A stretch of 64,000 bases of DNA, from NCBI RefSeq assembly GCF_037038585.1, contig NC_092526.1, positions 36,469,501 through 36,533,500 of the forward strand, given 5' to 3'. A model generated the notes under the pieces. The model was not told the DNA's origin, ran no database searches, and was given only the letters and a program-made list of their open reading frames with translations. Source of the stretch: Patagioenas fasciata (taxonomy: Eukaryota; Chordata; Aves; Columbiformes; Columbidae). The stretch's first letter is position 1, and every line of letters begins with the position of its first letter. Below are positions 45,801 through 55,316 of the stretch, in pieces. The position numbers and the translations under genes are program-made.

Positions 45801-48800
45801 TTTTTTTCCTCAGTGATTTTAACTGCTCAAATTGAAAAATGACACAAATAACCCGAGCCATGAAAAACTAGGCAGTGCTTTGCTGGGCCCCTTGACTGAA
45901 TAGTGTTTGAATGCTTTTGTTTCTCTTTAGCTGTTCCATATTCTCCTAATTCAATTCTTCTTCATGCTTTTCTATTAAGAAACCCTATATTTATCATTTA
46001 CAAGCTATTCTGTAATTCCTTGCACAGTAAGAAAACTGCTGTCACAGAGATACAAACCCAAAAATCACCATAAAGATCTTAAGACTACAAATAACTCTTT
46101 AGACTTTGCAGAATAAAGAAGTGTGAAAAAAATCTGTGCAATCACAATGATGACATTTTAATGAGGGGGGGGAAAGACTTTATTAATTTAATGATTTATT
46201 TTCTAAAGTAGAAAGTTGGGGTAATGATACATCAGAGGTATATTTAAAGAATTATATTTGCAAAGATATCATTTTTATCCTGATAAAGAAACTAAGGAAC
46301 TTAATTATTTCTGCTTTATATTGGTGTTTGTGAATGAAAAGGTAAATTTACTAGGTCAAGCGTTTCTATCTCTTCTGTTCCAAAATTTCAGAATGTCTAT
46401 ATCACATCTACACCGACACTAGGTGATCAATACTAAGTGAAATGAGAGCAAACCAAGGTGGAAGTGTTTTTCACAGTAACAAGTTCAGCCACACTTTAAG
46501 TCTTCCCTAAGAGTCCCCTGCCGCGCACACATCACTTCACCCAGGTTACAAAGCTGATGGAATGGTTACTAAATTTTCATTTATAACATCCTCCAGCAAA
46601 AGCTCGATAGGTTACTCCTTTCGGTGCTCAAAGAGAAAAAAAAAGAAGACAAAAAAGATCAAAAGAAAAAGCCAAGGTAGGAACACATTTTGTTAAATCA
46701 CAGTAGCACAACAAAGAATTGTACAGTACTGAACATTAAATTCCAGTGAATTAAATTTGGTCAGGAATGAAACACTAAATATTCTGAAGCATTTCATTGC
46801 TAGAAATCGCTACGTTTCATAAAGTATCTCTTGTAACGTTCAGCCACAACTTATATTGCCTGCAGAATGTGTACTATAGGGCTGCAATTGTCAATACACA
46901 GTGCTCAGGCAGATACATATATTTTTATATATACATATATATATATATGGTAAAGGCATCTAGGGAGAGAGTGAATTTTTAAATCTTTCCTTACAGTGAG
47001 TTTCTTACCCGAAGCTGTAATCTCCAAAATTACACATCATCTAAAACACCATTTCTGGAACATTGCTCTTATTAGTGGCACCAGGAATTTGCTATCAGAC
47101 AATATGACTTTTGGGCTAAACACAAATAGTTTCATTGACACTAATTAACGGCCTCTGTTTTTACCTTTCTTTCTATATGAAAACTACTACCAGGGCCTGT
47201 GGAAACCATGGAAGGAAAACAAGAGTTGAACGTAGTCCAGTTGAATGTAAAGATGATAACTTTTACAATGTATGTATGGCAGCTGATGGAATTTCTTAAT
47301 CCATCCAGGGGAAACGATGCCATGACAGAGAGAGGGGACTTGTAGGACGCAGGAAACAAACTTGCACACTTACCTCGTCTCAATGAGAAAGAAGGGAAGA
47401 AAACTACTCCTTGCCTGAGAGCTCCCAGGCTTGCTAGCTTTGGAGAACATGCAGGGTGGGAGAAACTAGGAGAGAAAGCAAGCAGCGAGTACGAGCAGCC
47501 TGGGTCAAACCATGAAGGCAGGTGAGTTTCTGCATTGGGGAGGCGATGCGAATCTCGGCTTTGTAGGTGATAGAAAGAAAAAGACTTTCCATGCCAAGCA
47601 GAAGGACTCAGGTTTGTTTCAAGGCACAGAATCACCAGACTGCAAGAAAGAGCAACTGTTTCTCAGGCTGAGGGTGAAGATCAGCTTTTGGTCCTTTAGT
47701 GTGTCCTGCCCAGCAGTGCTGAGGTCTCCTCATTACCTTAGGGCTGGAGAAGAGCTGACAGATTACTCAAGATTAGCTACCACCACCTGTTAAAGTCAGA
47801 GAAGCCACCTCCTTTAATCTTGTCCATATTCAGACACAGAGTAACTCCTCCAGCCCAGCCTCTCCCTCTTCAAAGCATCTCACCCCCTTAGAGAAGCTGA
47901 GACTCTAAGACTCTGGGGAGCCCCTCACTCATCTTTACCCCCCAAAAGCTCTGGCTGATTCAGGATCCTATCACAGCTCAAGCTGGGAGCAAAATCTTGT
48001 TGCTCTAAAGCAGAGGTCATGGCAGACGTGGACAACCACTCCATGCACATTCTAAAAAACAGCTTAGATTATTTCAGAGTCTATTGGTCTGATTTTGAAA
48101 CTAGTATTAAGCCTTGTGCTGTCAGCATCACAGCTAAAGTAAGGCAGGAAAATAAAAACTGTGAATGTTAAAACACTATTAGAAAGCATAAAACATAGGA
48201 GAGAGCTGGCAGGATAAAAAAATATCATTTGAATTATAAAAAAGTGTCTGTGTTCAGTAATAGAGGCTCTTCATTATCCCTTTTTCTTTTTTATTAAATG
48301 TTTACATGTTAACATCAAATATCTTGCCTCAGAAAGGTTACACAGTCTTAATGGATCTCCTAACGTGCCCCAAAATCAAGAGGTTTAAAAACAGCTTAAT
48401 CCTAGATTTTAAATATACTTGCAAGCCTACGCGTTTTCCAGTTTTTCAGTTCTCAAGTAACAAATGCTTTAGAGAGCCCTCTGAGGCCCATCGTGGCTGC
48501 TGTGTATTGAACACGTTAAAGCAGCATTAATACAGACATAAACACTTGATAACAGGATCAGGTTTTCTTAAACATTAATACTGCCCATGATTTAAGAACA
48601 AGATACTTTTTGTAAGAGCAGCTTATTTGCTACTCACTAAAAATAGCTGGCAGCTTTGCGTGGAGATTTCACTGACATCTGTGGAAGCTGCCTTGGTAAA
48701 AATCACAGCTGACAGCATCTTCAGCGGAAGGAAAGTCCTGCTCCTGAAATGTTGTTTGAGAGGCTTACAAACCCGAGAATGCTCAAAAGAAAAGGGCATA

Positions 48801-51512
48801 GGAAATTTTCATGGTAGTAAAGAAATTTCCCACCTGAGTGAACTGGTTTGTTTTTTGCTTTTACTCCCTGTCATTAAAAAGTGTCTGTAATTAAGATGCT
48901 TTATCCATTGGGGAATTTCCATTACCTGCTTGCCAAGAGATGACACTCTCCCTGCTCTGTTTGATCTGGAGCACACTTAATTACATTTAGATGACTCTCA
49001 GCTGAACCAAAAGATGTTTCTTGCTATCTGTTATACTGCTTCTCTCATTTACCAGCCTGGGGAAATTCTAAAGAAGTCATTTTTTTCATAAAAAACATCC
49101 AGGGGAAAAAAAAACCTCCAAAAAACATTCACCACATGTAAGCATCTTTTTAGAGAAAGAGGGAAAACAACCAAAGAGAAAGGTCACGACAGCCACATGG
49201 CAGTGTCCCAAGCATCCTGCAAAATGCTCCACTTCTCCCTTGCCTGTAAGGTCATTGATAAGGACACCTAAGTGTGAATTTGCACCTCGCAAATGGTTTA
49301 TTTTTGATGCTGAGATAATAGGCAGGTGGGCTTCCAGCACACATTTCTGGGGTGTTCACAGTGCTGCAGACATACCCTCCATGCAAAGCAACAGAAAATC
49401 AAATAAAAACATTCTAAAAATAAATAAATCAAGTTTTTCCCAAAGTCTCTTGTAACATCTTCCCTATGTTCAATGGATAAAGGAAGAAGAACTTAAAACC
49501 TGAACTCCGAAATACTGTGTTTTCTCAGGGACATTAATGTAACCTCATTGCTATCTCACATTTCAGCCAAACCAATACACTTAATTCCGGTTTCTGCAGA
49601 GCAATTCTAGTTATGCAACTGCAAGCTACAAACACTGCATTTACCCACCTCCCTTTCCTGTAAGATACCTCCCCAAAAAGGAGTTACATAAAATAATAAA
49701 ACATTTAATTGGCAACTTCTGATATCGTATTTCACAAGCTTAAAGAGAGATAAAAATACAGAAAGATAAAAATTTTTACAACAAAAAAATCTGCATGAAT
49801 CAAGGGGAAGAACTTCAGAGTTTGAACTTTGATTTCTCCCCGGCAAATCTGATGATTTAACATTTCAAATTCATGATGTTTGTGTGGACGTACAGACGCA
49901 GGAAGGTCTTCTTGCACCTTCTATTAAACAGGCTCATCCAAGTAGCCATTGTTATCTGTAGCTTCCTTTCAAATACATGGTACATATGACATCTCAAAAT
50001 GTACTTTTGCGAGGCAGCTCTGATTATAAAATGCATGCCCCGAACCTGTACCGACCCCATGGAGCCAGCCTCCTGTCCAGGCAGTGAGTTCTATTAATGG
50101 TTTTTGCATATTGGTGCAATAATACATACACCAAAAAACCCAAAGATAATAAAAACACACACAAACAAACAAAAAAAAACCCACAAAAACCAAACCACCA
50201 CCAACACAACCATACAAACCAGGAGCACACAAAACCTGAGTGTTTTGCTTAAGGACACTTCCAGAATGCCCCTGCAAATAGGTAATATTTTCTTCATCTT
50301 AGGAAGACTCAGATATAGTCCTTATTGAGATAATGGGATTTTTACCCAAAAGGTGCAAAAAAACTAAAAAGCACCCAAACAAAAAAAAAACAACAAACCC
50401 CCACTTATGTGAATTATGCAGTTACAGCTGTTACTTTATTGAACACTCACTCAGGGAGATCACTTCTAGAAATAGCCAAAGCACCCGTCTGAAGTAACTT
50501 TGCTTACACCAAAGAATAGAAAGTGTTAGCCAGCATATTCCAGTTGATTTCACTGTTTCAGTCAAATAAAAAAAGATGCATTCTAGTGCAGTTAATATTT
50601 TTAGGGTTTTGAGGTTGGTTTTTTCCTAACCACAATAATCTGGCTTCTTTATCTCTCATTAAAAACGTTCCGTGACACCTTCAGACTGAACTACAACCCT
50701 TCGGCACCGCTGGGCTTTGCCAGGGATGTCTTGTTTTGCCATTGTCACTTAGGGGAAAAATAAGCACGTTTGTTATTTTATCATACACAAGTATTTACAG
50801 TCGGGCACAGCACATGAGCATAGTGGCAACGGAACATTTCTCTCACAAAAATATACATATTTATATATAGTTGAAAGGTCAATAAAATAGTAAAAATATT
50901 TTTATAATGTTTTAATGAGAACACTTTTCTCCGCAAGTTATCAGACCTTAATTATACCACAGAATCTGCAGCCTTGCAACACTTGACCAGTGGATGCATC
51001 AGGATGATCACTATGTTTGACTTTCTGTGCTTAAACACATTTTAGTAATTCAGTAGCTCAGGGCTGGAACCATCAGCACCTAATGAGAATAATCAGCCAC
51101 ACAAGATCTGTGGGAGCTCTTCCAGCTCCTCCTTTTGCTTTTCCTTCCCCCATTTATTTTATCCACTTTGACTCCATCTCCTTGGTCTCGCCTCTCCCTC
51201 CTGACCAGTCCCTAACTCCTAGCACTAGTAGGAAAATATTTTGTGTAATTAGTCAGTTGTTGGAAGAAAAATATGCGACACAAGGTATAACTAGACTAGC
51301 ATATAACCATATGTATTGAAATCATTTAATGCAAAAAGCTGAGATTCATTCTTCTATACCATATTTCAAAACATATAAATTTGTACTTCTCAAGTTTCTT
51401 CGCAGTCATCCCTGTGCTCATGAGAAAAAGTCACCTTCAGAAATGATCACATAGCTTATTACTGTGTAAATAAGCACATCTTACTCATGTTTTCTTCATC
51501 GTCTACATCCAT
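18699..51512 (-). CDS. ADARB1: ADARB1 (ADAR2), double-stranded RNA-specific adenosine deaminase, complete CDS
   Basis: ADAR2 deaminates adenosine to inosine in nuclear duplex RNA, including glutamate-receptor Q/R sites in vertebrates. Exons are 51485-51512 (coding part), 44408-45339, 36852-36966, 34210-34378, 33556-33704, 32786-32954, 25605-25786, 19332-19510 and 18699-18875. They total 2100 nt, 699 aa. Visible domains are a basic nuclear-localisation-like run RLKKRKK, two dsRNA-binding domains at roughly residues 77-143 and 230-297 (both with GSGxxKKxAKxxAA), and the deaminase from about 370 to the end. Zinc ligands and the catalytic glutamate are all present: His393 and Glu395 (CHAE), Cys450 (SPCGD) and Cys515 (SCSDK), each one less than the human number. 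The DKIARW motif that contacts inositol hexakisphosphate is intact. All junctions are GT-AG except one GC donor. Autoregulation by self-editing is supported at 45340-45388. Confidence 0.97.
18876..19331 (-). other. ADARB1: ADARB1 intron 8
   Basis: This is a short intron between the last two coding exons. I see no separate gene or repeat. Confidence 0.8.
19332..19510 (-). CDS. ADARB1: ADARB1 exon 8
   Basis: The exon is 179 nt, [18 protein letters not shown] to RWMRIHAK. The acceptor is TTTCTTTCAG and the donor is AAAG followed by GTATAT, phase 0. Confidence 0.95.
19511..25604 (-). other. ADARB1: ADARB1 intron 7 (GC-AG)
   Basis: This intron is about 6.1 kb, starting with GC and ending with TTTCTTTCAG. 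It contains an old CR1-like LINE remnant at about 22.1-23.0 kb. A 126-codon open frame at 20935-21315 (minus) has no recognisable domain. Confidence 0.8.
22140..23045 (+). repeat. Old, diverged CR1/L3-like LINE remnant
   Basis: Segments such as GAACTGAACAGAATAGCACG, GGTGCTGCTCTGGTCTCACC, AGACTTTTCAGCTTG and, at the 3' end, TTCTGGGCTGGACAGATCG with AGACAATTCTTAC resemble the 3' part of amniote CR1-like LINEs, in order and on the plus strand. It is heavily mutated. The identification is from memory of the consensus, not a search. Confidence 0.45.
25605..25786 (-). CDS. ADARB1: ADARB1 exon 7, ends at a GC donor
   Basis: The exon is 182 nt, [18 protein letters not shown] to [11 protein letters not shown]. 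The acceptor is CCCTCTTAG. The donor is AGTG followed by GCAAGTA, a GC-type 5' splice site with otherwise perfect U1 pairing. Joining there restores the conserved Gly-Ile-Ser-Asn-Ala. Confidence 0.94.
25787..32785 (-). other. ADARB1: ADARB1 intron 6
   Basis: This intron is about 7 kb. Apart from a CR1 fragment at 32.26 kb and a 16-bp doublet (GGGGACCACTGTGGAG) near 30205-30236, I see only AT-rich single-copy sequence and short chance open frames. Confidence 0.75.
32258..32412 (-). repeat. CR1 LINE 3' fragment, minus strand
   Basis: It reads as the reverse complement of a CR1 end: CACAGAATCGCAGGC, then GGGTTGGAAGGGACCTTTAA, AGATCATCTAGTCCAACCTC, and the block around CAAAGCCCTGTCCAACCTG. It is about 155 bp. 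It lies in ADARB1 intron 6, close to exon 6. Confidence 0.93.
32786..32954 (-). CDS. ADARB1: ADARB1 exon 6 with the second zinc cysteine
   Basis: The exon is 169 nt, [18 protein letters not shown] through [14 protein letters not shown]. It carries Cys515 and the DKIARW motif, whose Arg codon is split at the donor (GCGAG followed by GTGAGA). The acceptor is GTTATTTAG. Confidence 0.96.
32955..34209 (-). other. ADARB1: ADARB1 introns 5 (32955-33555) and 4 (33705-34209)
   Basis: These two short introns keep exons 4, 5 and 6 clustered. I saw no cassette exon or repeat in them. Confidence 0.8.
33556..33704 (-). CDS. ADARB1: ADARB1 exon 5 with the PCG zinc ligand
   Basis: The exon is 149 nt, (S)[17 protein letters not shown] through [17 protein letters not shown]. 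It carries Cys450. The acceptor is TCTATTTCAG and the donor is GAGG followed by GTATGA. The primate Alu-derived cassette exon that follows here in human is not expected, and none was seen. Confidence 0.96.
34210..34378 (-). CDS. ADARB1: ADARB1 exon 4 with the catalytic HAE motif
   Basis: The exon is 169 nt, [16 protein letters not shown] through [17 protein letters not shown]. It carries zinc ligand His393 and proton-shuttling Glu395. The acceptor is GTTTTGCAG and the donor is CTGAG followed by GTGAGC. Confidence 0.96.
34379..36851 (-). other. ADARB1: ADARB1 intron 3
   Basis: This intron is about 2.5 kb and carries a CR1 3' end at 35.8-36.1 kb. Nothing else was recognised. Confidence 0.8.
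35780..36092 (+). repeat. CR1 LINE 3' end, plus strand
   Basis: Consensus blocks are clear: GGATGGAGCCAGGCTCTTCT, AAGAAGAAACTTCTCCTCAG, GGCCCAGGCTGCCCAGGGAG, GTTGGACTGGATGAGCTTTT. It ends in ATTCTGTGATTCTGTG. It is a different CR1 subfamily from the copy at 5.4 kb. The left limit is approximate. Confidence 0.92.
36852..36966 (-). CDS. ADARB1: ADARB1 exon 3, entry to the deaminase domain
   Basis: The exon is 115 nt, [17 protein letters not shown] to [12 protein letters not shown]. The acceptor is GATCCTGCAG and the donor is ACAG followed by GTAAAG. Confidence 0.96.
38879..38898. repeat. (TA)n microsatellite
   Basis: About ten uninterrupted AT dinucleotides. Similar short tracts lie at 3104-3125 and 46927-46948. 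Confidence 0.9.
39344..39364. repeat. Perfect 9-bp inverted repeat
   Basis: CTTGACGAG, a 3-nt loop CTT, then CTCGTCAAG. This is a small perfect hairpin in ADARB1 intron 2. Function is unknown and it may be chance. Confidence 0.8.
41881..41995. repeat. 33-bp minisatellite, about 3.4 copies
   Basis: Units starting GAGATGTCCAAGGATGTTCC at 41881, 41914, 41947 and (partial) 41980 are essentially identical. Because 33 is a multiple of three, all frames stay open and produce an 11-residue peptide repeat, which should not be taken for a gene. It lies in ADARB1 intron 2. Confidence 0.95.
44408..45339 (-). CDS. ADARB1: ADARB1 large exon with both dsRNA-binding domains
   Basis: The exon is 932 nt, residues 10-320. 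It opens GT-TCC-AGC-AGC-ACC ([11 protein letters not shown]), has acceptor GGGCACCGCAG, and ends LQLHLPQ with donor CAG followed by GTGAGA. dsRBD1 runs about [15 protein letters not shown] to EKALRSF and dsRBD2 about [15 protein letters not shown] to SALASLFN. The linker between them is the part that diverges most from mammals. Without splicing the frame would stop after 12 further residues. Confidence 0.97.
45340..45388 (-). promoter_or_regulatory. ADARB1: ADAR2 self-editing proximal 3' splice site and 47-nt extension
   Basis: On the minus strand the sequence reads TTTACAA then GGTCCTGCAACGAAGG, and exactly 47 nt later comes the normal acceptor. The AA is at 45388-45387. Editing its second A to inosine would make AI, read as an AG acceptor. 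This is the arrangement and extension length known from rat ADAR2 autoregulation. Inclusion of the 47 nt continues from the start exon in another frame and ends at 45169, giving 81 residues and no RNA-binding domain. That A-to-I editing occurs here is inferred. Confidence 0.85.
45985..46031 (-). promoter_or_regulatory. ADARB1: Candidate editing-complementary sequence for ADAR2 self-editing
   Basis: The minus-strand RNA at 45995-46004 is perfectly complementary over 10 nt to the RNA at 45386-45395, which spans the edited AA. Colinear flanks add further pairing: 5 of 7 around 46008-46014, and 8 of 10 between 46022-46031 and the GCATTGTAAG segment on the other side. The two arms are about 600 nt apart in the same intron. 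Rodents use a similar intronic element about 1.4 kb away. I judged this by eye and did no folding. Confidence 0.6.
46927..46948. repeat. (AT)n microsatellite
   Basis: A short interrupted AT dinucleotide tract in ADARB1 intron 1. Confidence 0.85.
50145..50220. repeat. A/C-rich low-complexity tract
   Basis: Runs of A broken by single or paired C (read as GT-rich on the transcribed strand). Long ORFs rich in Phe, Val and Cys on the minus strand here are artefacts of composition. Confidence 0.85.
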
Positions 51513-51559
51513 GGTGAAATATTTTTGCTGGTTTCTTGGCTGGCGGAGACTGCTTCTGT
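51485..51559 (-). CDS. ADARB1: ADARB1 exon carrying the start codon
   Basis: The acceptor GTTTTCCAG precedes 51559. There are 47 nt of 5' UTR, then ATG at 51510-51512 in good context (ACC before, G after), encoding MDVDDEENM. Human starts MDIEDEENM. The donor is ATGA followed by GTAAGA, splitting a Ser codon. Confidence 0.93.
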
Positions 51560-53335
51560 CTGGAAAACAGAGAGCAGAATATTTAAGCTTTAAGGTACTG
51601 ACATACAAGGTAAAGCATTAAATCTCCTTTAAAAATCAGCAACCTGGCTTTGCTTTGGGCTGTCCAGGGGTTTTGTTCGATTTTCACATAGTAATTCTCC
51701 GAAGTGCCTATTTCTGTAGCTGATATGTGATGTTTGGTTTGGTTAAATCCCGACTCCAATCCCTCCTAAGACTGAGATGATCACCAGCAACTGAAAGATG
51801 TGGCCCCATCTCAGGCGAAGGACAAAGCGGCTCACGTAACCCCCTCTCCTGCACATGAACTTTCTTATTGGCAGAAACGTCCAGACGATATTACATGTAG
51901 GTTATCTGGCTGTGGGGAAATACATTTTATTAACCACAGGGACTTTCATCAACTGAGATTGATCTAAAGGTGAATATAAGCATTTAACACACCAAAAACA
52001 TAACCTGCCTAGCATCTGGTTTGAAAGAAGATAACAATTTTGCCCAAATCAAAAGCACTAATTTAAGGGTGATGGGTTTTGTTTGAGTTTTGGGGTTTTT
52101 TTAAATGTATTCCAGTTTATTTTTTTCCTGAAAACTAATCAATTGCATAGTATCTGTTGCTTTTTAGGTAATTGCTCCAATCTTATAATGTGATGATGCT
52201 CCCACAGGGAACACTGAACCCCCAAACCATGCAAGGATTTACACTTTTAACAAAACATCCATTATTACAGTGAAGAAATAGTGGAGCATTAACAGTGGAT
52301 CAAACTGTGGAAATTTGCTCTGTACCTGCCAATCTGTTGAATTTTGTGCATCTCTCTCTTACCTTTTCTGAAGCTTCAGTAACTAAGCGGTGCACTTTGC
52401 ATGTTCTGCATTGTGAGATTTTTTTTAATAGAATGCATTTTCTGCTGATTTTTTATCACAATTAAATGTTTGAAAAGTACCTGAAGAGAGTAAAGTCCGG
52501 TATAAACACAATACTGTTCTGTGATAATCTAGTCTTGTGTAACATCTGTAAACATTGATGCTTTTGCTGACAATCAGATTAAATTAAGATTTAAGTCCTA
52601 CTATTAAGTGAGTCTTTGATCCTACTCCAAACCTATTATGAATAGTCCGCAGAAATCACAGGGCAACCTTCTGTTATTTCTAATACTGCAATTATCTCCC
52701 AGTAGAGTTTCAGCCTTTTACTTAGCTTAACTTTTACCACAGACACTATCAATTCTAATTATCCATGGACATTTCACTTACACTGCACATATCTTAAAAG
52801 TGAGCAGTTGCATGGACAATTCGGAGTAAGCGTTCAGGATAACGAGGACTCGGTAGAACAAGCGATACCCGATTCAGCACAAGACAGTCAAAAGTTATCG
52901 ACAAGAACCATATAAACCAACATGGTCACTTGATAAGGTGTAGACGATAAAATCACTGCTCATTTGAACAGAGCCAAATGCTTGTAACAGTGAATTTCTT
53001 CCCATCTCTCTCCCCACGTCTTGTGGGAAAAACCTACCTTTAATTCCACTCTACATTAAAATTTTTGCTAGCAAACAATACGCAGAACTTTGCACTCATA
53101 TTGTTCTTAATGCACAGACTGCACACTGCAGTAATCCAAGCGCATAATATGTAGTTACCAAGTTGTGTAAGAAGAAACCAGCCATTCCACCCCTCTTTAT
53201 TATTTCAGGAGACACTTCATGCAAAGCATGGTAGAAATCCCAAGTCTAAACATCAAACACAGTGAAACGCATTGTTCCATTTTGCTCTTTAAGTCAGTTT
53301 GGTTTTATCTTTGCTAACATAAAAAGAAAGTAAAA

Positions 53336-53352
53336 CACCACACACACACACA
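53336..53352. repeat. (CA)n microsatellite
   Basis: A short CA dinucleotide run in the ADARB1 5' intron. Confidence 0.8.
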
Positions 53353-55071
53353 AATCCATTCAAGAATCTGCTAGGAGATGGTTTCAGGACTGGTTTTTGC
53401 AGGACTTACCCAGTGAAACTATCACTTCAAAACCAGGTTTTTGCAAAACTGCAGCCACTGCCATATAAGTGATTAAAACGTAATCGTTAAACACGTACAT
53501 CGGAAACATCGAGAAACTTGTAGTCCAAAAATATCAGATACTGAGAAATGAAGAATGGCATTAAAATACACATATAAATGTTTATGTTTGCAATTTTAAC
53601 ATGCATGTTAAATATTGTTATTCAGTAATTCGAAACAATGAAATCTGTTGATCTTCAACTAAACAAATCCTCAGCACGCTACTATTCGCAATCTTTACAG
53701 CTTAATTCACACAGCAGGAGCTCAGCAGCCCACACTGAAAATGTAAAATGTGCCCTCAGCAATCATTACACTAAATAATGCTAAGCCTCTAACAGCAGAA
53801 TGAGAAAGAAATGGATCGCAATGTTTGTCACTGTTTCAAAAACAAACCCCGTATGCCCGCAGATATCCTGAATCTCCTACCACCACCACCACCCATGTAT
53901 GATCAGCCCAGTTTGTGAGCTGAACAAGCATCTTTGCTGACACAAAACGATTCCTGTTCGCTCCCCAACCCTGTCTGGAGAAGACAGCGATTTAAATCAC
54001 TAAGAGGACTGTGCACAAACGAGGAGAAGCAGTGACCAAAAAAAGGCAAAACCACACTTCTGAGCCCAGTGAATATGTTCAGATTCCCCACTAGCCAGAC
54101 CGTGTAAACTCCATCAGATCATCACAACATGGCAAGGCAGACAAGCAGTAAACTCCCCGCTAACTTTGTCACCAGCAGCGCGACATTTCAAGGGGCACAG
54201 AGCTAAAACACTTGAGTCACACACACTAGTTCTGAGACTCCCACAAGCACCTACAACAAATCGCAGAATTTCCACAATTTTATTTAAAATCCACAGATTA
54301 TGTACAAAATGACTATGTAAACTCCATAGTAAATGCATCATAGCTTTAGGTAAACTATGTGTTTTGGTGGCAATCTCTCTTCCATGTCCCTGTCATTGTT
54401 CACCTTGTGTACTACAACTTCTCTGCTGGTCTGGAACAAATCCCATTCTCCAGGTAACACGTGCATATTCAAATTGCTTCCAGCCTGAGCACATGGGTTG
54501 TTCTCCTTCCTCCATCCCTTTCACCTTGCAGAAAACTTGTGTGCTCTTCACACCCAGCTTCACCTTCCATACGGCTGCAAGACCAATGTGAACTTCATGT
54601 CACAAAGACATCAGCCACAACTGTCCCACCAGGTTCTGGTGCGAGCGTGGCCACCCCAGGAACGAGCCCCCTGTAAGTACCTGGAAAGCATCAACACCAT
54701 CGTCTCAAATCCAAAGCTCGCTCTTGCTGCGCTGCCCAATGGTCCTAGAAGCTGCTCCCCAGGAGCGGGTCTGTGAGCTCACGTCATGTTGGTGACCTCA
54801 CGACAGCGCTTAATGTGCCATTTCTGATTCCTCCCACACCACTAACAGTGAAAGGCTTCACCTCCTGAGATGCTCGTGCCTTGCCTGATACAGCACAGAC
54901 AGCTCCAACCCCAGTGCAAACCCCTTCAGCATCAGAGGACCGCTGATGTACTTTAGGTGGGCTATTCCTCATCCGAGCCCTCGTGCCTTCAAAAGAACTG
55001 GGAATGCTAGAAGGTGAGTGGCATAAAAGATGCTGTTTGGCTTCATGCTGCCATACGAGCTGGCACAATTA

Positions 55072-55316
55072 TAGAATCATAGAATCATTTCAGTAGGAAG
55101 AGACCCTCAGGATCATCAAGTCCAACCATAACCCAACTCTAGCACTAAACCATGTCCCTAAGAACCTCGTCTAAACACCTTTTAAACCCCTCCAGGGATG
55201 GTGACTCCACCACTGCCCTGGGCAGCCTGTTCCAATGCCTGACAACTCTTTGCGTGAAGAATTTCTTCCTAATAGCGAATCTAAGCCTCCCCTGGCACAA
55301 CTCGAGGCCATTTCCT
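55072..55316 (-). repeat. CR1 LINE 3' fragment, minus strand
   Basis: It starts with the reversed tail TATAGAATCATAGAATCATT, followed by GGAAGAGACCCTCAGGATCA, TCCAACCATAACCCAACTCT, GGGCAGCCTGTTCCAATGCC and AGAATTTCTTCCTAATA. It is about 245 bp and 5'-truncated. Confidence 0.94.

Larger units (their letters stand above)
45389..51484 (-). other. ADARB1: ADARB1 intron 1 (between start exon and dsRBD exon)
   Basis: This intron is about 6.1 kb and holds the self-editing acceptor at its 3' end and the candidate complementary sequence at 46.0 kb. It also has an A-rich polypurine run near 46625-46675, an AT microsatellite at 46927-46948 and a low-complexity A/C-rich tract at about 50145-50220. No other exon was recognised. 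Confidence 0.75.

Noticed and set aside
49969-50297. Minus-strand frames rich in Phe, Val, Cys and Gly that look like membrane segments.
   Set aside because: They come from the A/C-rich low-complexity tract read on its GT-rich strand, not from a gene.
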